From positions 1 to 64,000 of the forward strand of contig JBDHWQ010000021.1 of NCBI GenBank assembly GCA_039810245.1: a DNA stretch of 64,000 bases, written 5' to 3'. Position 1 is the first letter of the stretch. The number at the start of each line of letters is the position of its first letter. A program made the translations under genes and the position numbers. Below the pieces are notes generated by a model that did not search any database, was not told where the DNA came from, and saw only the letters and a program-made list of their open reading frames with translations. This document shows, piece by piece, positions 59,060 through 64,000 of this stretch. Source of the DNA: CALDSL01 sp039810245 (lineage in GTDB: Bacteria; Chloroflexota; Anaerolineae; Anaerolineales; Anaerolineaceae).

Positions 59060-61231
59060 TCATGATACACCCTTTACAAAAAATGTCCCTTCTATTTCTG
59101 CCCGGCAATCCGGGCCCACCCACACCTTGAACTGTCCCGGTTCCACCACGCGCTTGCCTTCCGCATTGTAGAACGACAGCTCTTCAAACCCCAGGTCAAA
59201 GCTCAACGTGCGCGTTTCGCCGGGTTGGAGCAGCGCGCGCTGGAAACCCTTCAGCTCGCGCACCGGGCGGGTGACGCTGGCAACGCAGTCCTGAATGTAA
59301 AGCTGCGCCACGCATTCACCCGCGCGCTCGCCGGTGTTGGTCACCTGCGCGGTCACGCGCGCGCCGTTTTCGTTGGCCTGCACATCCAGATCATGATATT
59401 CGAAGCTGGTGTATCCCAGGCCGTAGCCAAAGGGGTAGAGCGGGTCGCTGCGGCCGTCGACGTAGCGCTCGAGGTGGCGGTAGCCTTCCGGGGTTGGGCG
59501 GTAGACAAGGTCAAAGCGCTTGCCGCTGCTCTTGAAGTTGTAATACAGCGGCACCTGGCCATCGCTGCGCGGAAAAGTCATTGGCAGACGCCCGCCGGGC
59601 TCGGTCTTACCCAGCAGCACGTCGGCGATGGCCGGCGCACCCATCGAGCCGGGATGCCACGCCCACAGCACCGCGCCTGCGCAGGCCGCCGGGCGGGTGA
59701 TCTGCAGCGGGCGGCCGGCCAGCACCACCAGCACCACCGGGCGGCCCAGCGCGCACACCTGCTCCACCAGCGCTTCCTGCCCATCTGGCAGGCTCAGCCG
59801 GGTGACATTGTGGTTCTCGCCGTTGCGCCACTCCGATTCGCCCACCACCAGCACCACCAGGCCGGCGCGCTGCGCCGCGGCCAGCATCTCATCCGTCATG
59901 CTGCCCGGAGCGGTGATAATCTCCGTCCCGTTCAGCGCTTCACGCAGCGCTTCCAGCACGCTGGGCGTCTCTTCCGGCTGGCCGTCAAACGACCATGTGC
60001 CCAACAGTGTGCTGCGCGCTTCGGCCAGCGGGCCGATAATCGCCACGCTGGCGGGCAGATTCTCCAGTGGCAGCAGGCCGCCCTCATTTTTCAGCAGTAC
60101 CATGCAGCGCGCGGCCGCGCGGCGCGCCGCGGCCAGATGCTGCTGGCTGCATTGCACTGTCGCGCCCAGCGCCGGATCGGTGTAGGGATGCTCGAACAGC
60201 CCCAGGCGGAATTTCGCGGTCAGGATGAGCCGCACGGCGTCGTCCAGGCGCTGCATGCGCACCTCGCCGCTGTCGATCAGCGCTTCCAGGTGCTCCACGT
60301 ACAGCCCGGAGATCATGTCCATATCGACCCCGGCGTTGAAGCCCAGGCGCGCCGCCTCGCGCCCATCCGCGGCCACGCGATGGTGCACCAGCTCCAGCAC
60401 CGACATCCAGTCGCTGACGATAAAGCCGTCGAACCCCAGCTCGCCGCGCAGCAGGCCGTCGAGATAGCGCGCGCTGCCTGAAAGCGGCTCACCGTTGAGA
60501 TCCTGGAAGGCCGACATCATGCTGCCCACCCCGGCTTCCACCGCGGCGCGATAGGGCGGCAGGTACACGTTGCGCAGCGTGTTTTCGGAAATCTCGCCGG
60601 TGTCGTAATCGCGCCCGCCCTCGGCCGAGCCATAACCAATAAAGTGCTTTGCGCAGGCCAGCACGCGCTGCGGGTCCGCCAGATCGCTGCCCTGGTAGCC
60701 GCGCACCGCGGCAGCGGCCATCTGCTCGCCCAGGTACGTATCTTCGCCGGCGCCTTCCACGCAGCGCCCCCAGCGCGGGTCTCGCGCCACGTCGAGCATG
60801 GGGCTGAACACCCAGTGCACGCTGGCGCTGGCGGCTTCGCGCGCGGCGATGGCGCAGGCTTCTTCCATTAGCGCCGGGTCGAAGCTGGCGGCCATGGCCA
60901 GTGGCAGCGGAAACACCGTGCGGTGGCCATGAATGATATCGCGCCCGTGCAGGAATGGAATGCCCAGCCGGGTTTCTTCCACCGCGGCGCGCTGCAGCGC
61001 GTTCATTTCATCCACGGTGGGGCGGCGGTAGTCCGGGTGGTAGTTCGACAGCACCGAGCCTACCATCCCACGCCGGATCTGCTCCGCGATTTCGGCATGG
61101 TTGCCTTGTTGCAGCCACACCTGGAAGGTCTGGCCAATCTTTTCGGAGAGGGTCATGCGCGCCAGCAGGTCTTGCACGCGCTCGTCGACGGGCAGGTTGG
61201 GGTTCTGGTAGGGCAGTTGGGTAGTGGGCAT
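59060..61231 (-). CDS. Glycoside hydrolase family 3 beta-glucosidase-like enzyme
   Basis: The 723-residue enzyme has the GH3 TIM-barrel N-domain with the nucleophile region LGFDGFIVSDWMSV, the alpha/beta-sandwich domain (about 360-550) with VVLVVLAGRPLQI, and a C-terminal fibronectin III-like domain (about 600-720, VTAQVTNTGERAGECVAQLY). This is the three-domain BglX-type architecture that hydrolyses beta-glucosides or xylosides. ATG 61231 is chosen over 61300 because the added N-terminus has no family resemblance and TATACT lies near 61263. No signal peptide is present, so it is cytoplasmic. It is divergent from the MATE gene. Confidence 0.92.
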   Translation of the reverse strand: MPTTQLPYQNPNLPVDERVQDLLARMTLSEKIGQTFQVWLQQGNHAEIAEQIRRGMVGSVLSNYHPDYRRPTVDEMNALQRAAVEETRLGIPFLHGRDIIHGHRTVFPLPLAMAASFDPALMEEACAIAAREAASASVHWVFSPMLDVARDPRWGRCVEGAGEDTYLGEQMAAAAVRGYQGSDLADPQRVLACAKHFIGYGSAEGGRDYDTGEISENTLRNVYLPPYRAAVEAGVGSMMSAFQDLNGEPLSGSARYLDGLLRGELGFDGFIVSDWMSVLELVHHRVAADGREAARLGFNAGVDMDMISGLYVEHLEALIDSGEVRMQRLDDAVRLILTAKFRLGLFEHPYTDPALGATVQCSQQHLAAARRAAARCMVLLKNEGGLLPLENLPASVAIIGPLAEARSTLLGTWSFDGQPEETPSVLEALREALNGTEIITAPGSMTDEMLAAAQRAGLVVLVVGESEWRNGENHNVTRLSLPDGQEALVEQVCALGRPVVLVVLAGRPLQITRPAACAGAVLWAWHPGSMGAPAIADVLLGKTEPGGRLPMTFPRSDGQVPLYYNFKSSGKRFDLVYRPTPEGYRHLERYVDGRSDPLYPFGYGLGYTSFEYHDLDVQANENGARVTAQVTNTGERAGECVAQLYIQDCVASVTRPVRELKGFQRALLQPGETRTLSFDLGFEELSFYNAEGKRVVEPGQFKVWVGPDCRAEIEGTFFVKGVS

Positions 61232-61352
61232 GGGATTTTCTCGCGAAGTTAGAATTTCGTTCAGTATACGCCTATTCGACGAAATTGGGAGCGTTCCCAC
61301 GGTGGCAATTTTGCGTATTGCCGCCCACCCGCTTCTCCATTACAATGGCCGG

Positions 61353-62699
61353 ATGAAATCGTATTCCTCGCGCCTGTTTGCTGTGGCGCTGCCAATTATT
61401 GCCCAGCAGTTTGTCAGCGCGTCGCTCAATTTGATCTCCGGCCTGATGATCGGCCAGCTTGGCGAGACTTCCGTCGCCTCGGTTGGCCTGTCGAACCAGG
61501 TATTCTTCCTGATGACCCTGCTCACCTTTGGCATTTGCAGCGGGGCAGCCATCTTCACCGCGCAACTGTGGGGCAAAGGCGACCTGCCCAACGTGCGCCG
61601 CGTGATGGGCCTTTCGCTGATCCTCAGCCTGGCGGGCGCGATGATCTTTTTTGTGCTGGCAGTGTTCTTCACCCGCGGTGTGCTCAGCATCTATACCGCC
61701 GACCCGGCGGTAATCGCGCTGGGTAGCCAATACCTGCGCATCGCCGGCTGGACCTACCTGCCCACCGCCATCACCTTCAGCCTGGCATCTACACTGCGCT
61801 CAACCGGCGACGTACGCACCCCCTTGATGGTCAGCATTACTGCGCTTAGCCTCAACACGCTGCTGGCCTACGGGCTGATCTTCGGGCGCTTTGGCCTGCC
61901 GCAAATGGGCGTGCCCGGCGCGGCCGTGGCGCTGGTGATCGCGCGGTCGCTGGAATGTCTGGGCATGATCGCCATGATCTGGGGGCGCAAACTGCCCGTG
62001 GCGGGTACGCCGCGCCAGTTGTGGAGCTTCGACCTGCCGTTTGTGCGCGCGGTGCTGCATCGCGCGCTGCCGGTGGCAGCCAATGAAATGCTGTGGTCGT
62101 TCGGCATCACCACCTACAATATCATCTACGCGCGCATCGGCACGCATGCCATTGCCGCAGTCAATATCACATCGTCCATCGAAAACCTGGCGTTTGTATG
62201 GTTCATGGGCATCTCGGATGCCACCGCGATTTTGGTGGGCAATGAGATCGGCGCGGGCGAAGATGAGTCGGCTTACCAGCTGGCGCGCAACTCGCTGTTC
62301 CTGGGTATTGTCGGGGCGCTGGGGATGGGTCTGCTGCTCTACCTGCTTTCCGGCCAGGTGTTGAGCCTGTACAAAGTCTCGCCGGACGTGACGGCCTACG
62401 CGCGCGGCATCCTCATCGTGATCGCCTGCACGCTGTGGCTGCGGGTCTCTAACCTGACGCTGTTCGTGGGCATCTTCCGCTCAGGCGGCGACACGCGCTT
62501 TGCCTTTTTGCTGGATGCGCTGGGGGTGTGGCTGGTGGGCGTGCCGCTGGCGCTGCTGGGCGCGTTTGTGTGGGATTTACCCGTCTACTGGGTATACCTG
62601 ATGGTGATGAGCGAAGAGGCCTTCAAGTGGGGGCTGGCGATGCGCCGCTTCTTCACCCGGCGCTGGATGCATAACGTCACCCACACGATTGCCGCGTAG
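61353..62699 (+). CDS. MATE-family multidrug/Na+ or H+ antiporter
   Basis: The 448-residue exporter has about twelve hydrophobic segments and MATE marks such as LIGQLGETSVASVGLSNQVF-like and GVPGAAVALVIARSLE. TACAAT at 61341-61346 ends 6 nt before ATG 61353, so it is a leaderless candidate. It probably extrudes cationic or organic compounds using an ion gradient. The gene starts 122 bp from the divergent GH3 gene. Confidence 0.9.
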   Translation: MKSYSSRLFAVALPIIAQQFVSASLNLISGLMIGQLGETSVASVGLSNQVFFLMTLLTFGICSGAAIFTAQLWGKGDLPNVRRVMGLSLILSLAGAMIFFVLAVFFTRGVLSIYTADPAVIALGSQYLRIAGWTYLPTAITFSLASTLRSTGDVRTPLMVSITALSLNTLLAYGLIFGRFGLPQMGVPGAAVALVIARSLECLGMIAMIWGRKLPVAGTPRQLWSFDLPFVRAVLHRALPVAANEMLWSFGITTYNIIYARIGTHAIAAVNITSSIENLAFVWFMGISDATAILVGNEIGAGEDESAYQLARNSLFLGIVGALGMGLLLYLLSGQVLSLYKVSPDVTAYARGILIVIACTLWLRVSNLTLFVGIFRSGGDTRFAFLLDALGVWLVGVPLALLGAFVWDLPVYWVYLMVMSEEAFKWGLAMRRFFTRRWMHNVTHTIAA

Positions 62700-62702
62700 G
62701 CC

Positions 62703-63131
62703 TCACCAGGTCAGGGTGCGCTGCGGAGCCAGCCGGATGAGGGTATTTTCCGCGTCTACGATCCATGACTGTGGCTCGGCTGCTTTGACGCCTTCTTCGC
62801 CCATGTAACGCGTGTAGATGCGTTCGGCCATGGCCGCCACGCGCGGGTCGGGCGCGCTGATCAGCTCGGCGCGGCCTTCGAACAGCACCGCTTCCAGCCC
62901 GCCGGGAAGCACATCTTTGGGCTCGATCAGCACCGCGCACAGCGGGTTGCGCAGCAGGTCTTTCACCTTGCGCGTGCTGCGGAAAGCGCTGATCCACAGG
63001 CTTTCGCCATCCCACAGGAACCATACCGGCACCACGTGCGGCTGGCCGTCGCGTGCTGTGCCCAGCCGTGCCAGCACTGGCTGATCGAGCAACGCTCGCA
63101 TTTGCGCGCTTTTTTCATCGGTTTCGGTCAT
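62703..63131 (-). CDS. Pyridoxamine 5'-phosphate oxidase-like flavin/heme split-barrel protein
   Basis: The 142-residue protein begins with a helix and continues LARLGTARDGQPHVVPVWFL, STRKVKDLLRNPLCAVLIEP and AVLFEGRAELISAPDP, the FMN/F420-binding split-barrel pattern. It may bind FMN, F420 or heme. It converges with the MATE gene, 3 bp apart, without a clear terminator. Confidence 0.85.
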   Translation of the reverse strand: MTETDEKSAQMRALLDQPVLARLGTARDGQPHVVPVWFLWDGESLWISAFRSTRKVKDLLRNPLCAVLIEPKDVLPGGLEAVLFEGRAELISAPDPRVAAMAERIYTRYMGEEGVKAAEPQSWIVDAENTLIRLAPQRTLTW

Positions 63132-63233
63132 AATGTCTCTCCCGAGTGAATTGTAGGGGTATTCCTGTGACGCGGCAAGCCGTAATCACACCATCCACCA
63201 GATCTTTGTTTTCATAGCATATATTTCCATCAT

Positions 63234-63296
63234 TCCCGCCGCATCGTGCGGAGAATCCCGCATGGGATGGCGGGAAAACACCCGCTTTTTTTTTTG
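63234..63296. repeat. TTCCCGCC...GGCGGGAA hairpin with T-run
   Basis: TTCCCGCC (63233-63240) and GGCGGGAA (63269-63276) flank inner palindromes (CCGCATCGTGCGG, TCCCGCATGGGA). Then GCGGGAAAACACCCGC and a T10 tract (63286-63295) resemble an intrinsic terminator. The 269-bp gap (63132-63400) otherwise holds only the promoter below. Confidence 0.6.
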
Positions 63297-63307
63297 CTAC
63301 CGCGGCG

Positions 63308-63313
63308 TATACT
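63308..63313 (+). promoter_or_regulatory. TATACT -10 box of the YeaQ-like gene
   Basis: TATACT about 88 nt before ATG 63401 gives a leader that contains the AAGGAGAGG ribosome site. No clear -35 box was seen. Confidence 0.5.
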
Positions 63314-63400
63314 CATGTTCAGAAAGGCAGGCGCTTGCCTGCGCATTGATCAACATCCTATATTTCAGTTGGAATGGTTTGTTTGTAAGGAGAGGAAACA

Positions 63401-63658
63401 ATGGATCTTACTAGCGTTATCGTTTGGATCGTGGTCGGCCTGATTGCCGGTCTTCTGGCGGATGCCGTAGTTGGTGGGATTGGCGTGGGCATGCTCGGCG
63501 CTATCCTGATCGGTATCGTCGGCGCCTTCATCGGCGGCTGGCTGTTCTCGCTGCTGGGCATCGGTCTCGGCATGGGTATTATCGGCAGCATCATCACCGC
63601 ATTCGTTGGCGCTGTCATTCTGCTGCTCATCGTCCGGGCTGTTCGCCGGGCTGCCTGA
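63401..63658 (+). CDS. GlsB/YeaQ/YmgE-family membrane protein
   Basis: The 85-residue three-helix membrane protein has the family pattern IVVGLIAGLLADAVVGG, GMLGAILIGIVGAFIGGWLF and FVGAVILLLIVRAVRRA, rich in glycines. Members (transglycosylase-associated proteins) are stress-induced in several bacteria; biochemical function is not established. AAGGAGAGG lies 6-7 nt before the ATG. Confidence 0.88.
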   Translation: MDLTSVIVWIVVGLIAGLLADAVVGGIGVGMLGAILIGIVGAFIGGWLFSLLGIGLGMGIIGSIITAFVGAVILLLIVRAVRRAA

Positions 63659-63701
63659 TCCAGGTAGAGAAGCACCCAGATTTTCCTGATAGTAGTAAGA
63701 A

Positions 63702-63729
63702 AAAGAGCCGGTCCTTTGACCGGCTCTTT
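63702..63729. terminator. Bidirectional terminator
   Basis: The 12-bp stem AAAGAGCCGGTC/GACCGGCTCTTT with a 4-nt loop lies between the YeaQ-like gene and the converging histidine kinase. Confidence 0.88.
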
Positions 63730-63752
63730 GCTTATGTGATTACGTTCCTTTT

Positions 63753-64000
63753 TCAGCCAGGCTGCGCCCGGTCGGGCAGTTGTACGGTAAACGTGGAGCC
63801 ATGCCCGGGTGCGCTTTCGACCTGGATTTTCCCACCATGTCGCTCGACGATCTTCTGCACGATAGCCAGCCCCATGCCGCTGCCTTCATACTTGTTAGCC
63901 CCGTGCAGCCGCTGGAAGGGCTGGAAGATGCGCTCATAATACTGCGGCTCAATTCCGATGCCGTTGTCACACACGCGCAGGTATACCTGGCGCTGCTTGC
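63753..64000 (-). CDS. Histidine kinase, C-terminal fragment (cut by window end)
   Basis: About 80 residues of a HATPase domain are visible, with G1 box CDNGIGIEP, F-box YYERIFQPFQRLHG and G2 box GSGMGLAIVQKIVERHGG, ending in FTVQLPDRAQPG. The reading frame is open to the window edge, so the N-terminal sensor and HisKA domains lie outside. It is not part of the kinase at 12.9 kb. Confidence 0.85.
   Translation of the reverse strand, partial: KQRQVYLRVCDNGIGIEPQYYERIFQPFQRLHGANKYEGSGMGLAIVQKIVERHGGKIQVESAPGHGSTFTVQLPDRAQPG

Overview
The window looks like chromosomal DNA from a GC-rich bacterium, most probably a Chloroflexota (Anaerolineae-like) member. This is inference from gene content and style: many lipoproteins with long Pro/Thr/Ala-rich linkers after the lipobox, a class 1 isoprenoid-fold protein, NB-ARC/TPR regulators, an AOR-family enzyme, frequent GTG/TTG starts, abundant intergenic palindromes, and many -10 boxes lying 6-9 nt before a start codon (leaderless transcripts). 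There is no rRNA, phage, plasmid, IS element or CRISPR array. Two tRNA genes are present: Arg with anticodon GCG, and Leu with CAG.

Layout. 0.1-5.4 kb: an old-yellow-enzyme reductase, two secreted lipoproteins (one a metallophosphoesterase), a compact cluster of DnaA boxes with a perfect hairpin, then a lactate permease and a small membrane protein. 5.4-12.1 kb (minus): Mrp-type ATPase, NAD-dependent epimerase, PcrA/UvrD helicase and a membrane-anchored NB-ARC/TPR NTPase. 12.2-12.9 kb: a ~700 bp composite repeat with long inverted arms. 12.9-16.3 kb: hybrid histidine kinase, a decayed membrane-protein gene and an epoxide-hydrolase-like enzyme. 16.4-22.4 kb (plus): WD40-like lipoprotein, GerMN lipoprotein, a GT-C-like membrane glycosyltransferase candidate and a CBS-CBS-ACT protein. 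22.4-27.1 kb (minus): a complete branched-chain amino-acid ABC transporter (livKHMGF order). 27.4-32.6 kb: tRNA-Arg, SurE, a TPR/metallopeptidase-like membrane protein, an M23 lipoprotein, two tandem paralogous small proteins of unknown family and a 56-aa membrane protein. 32.8-39.4 kb (minus): AOR-family oxidoreductase, alanine racemase, serine beta-lactamase-like hydrolase, and a zinc-ribbon/L12-like/NHL membrane protein. 39.5-50.7 kb (plus): rifampicin-phosphotransferase-like enzyme, nucleoside-hydrolase-like lipoprotein, LysM/M23-like lipoprotein, class 1 isoprenoid-fold protein, TyrRS, LuxR-type ATPase regulator and a 55-aa protein. 50.8-64 kb: GNAT, MFS, phosphodiesterase, LppM-like lipoprotein, LOG protein, AhpD-like protein, ABC exporter, tRNA-Leu, an alkyltransferase-like (ATL) repair protein, GH3 glycosidase, MATE exporter, flavin split-barrel protein, YeaQ-type membrane protein and the end of another histidine kinase.

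Most genes are ordinary housekeeping, transport or envelope functions in short transcription units separated by strong hairpins. The items most worth following up are the DnaA-box cluster (candidate origin or DnaA-titration/regulatory site), the tandem small-protein pair, the class 1 isoprenoid-fold protein of unknown product, the composite inverted-repeat element, the zinc-ribbon/L12-like/NHL protein and the membrane-anchored STAND NTPase. I saw no obvious multi-gene defence or biosynthetic island; the exciting-system question stays open and is best addressed at those loci.
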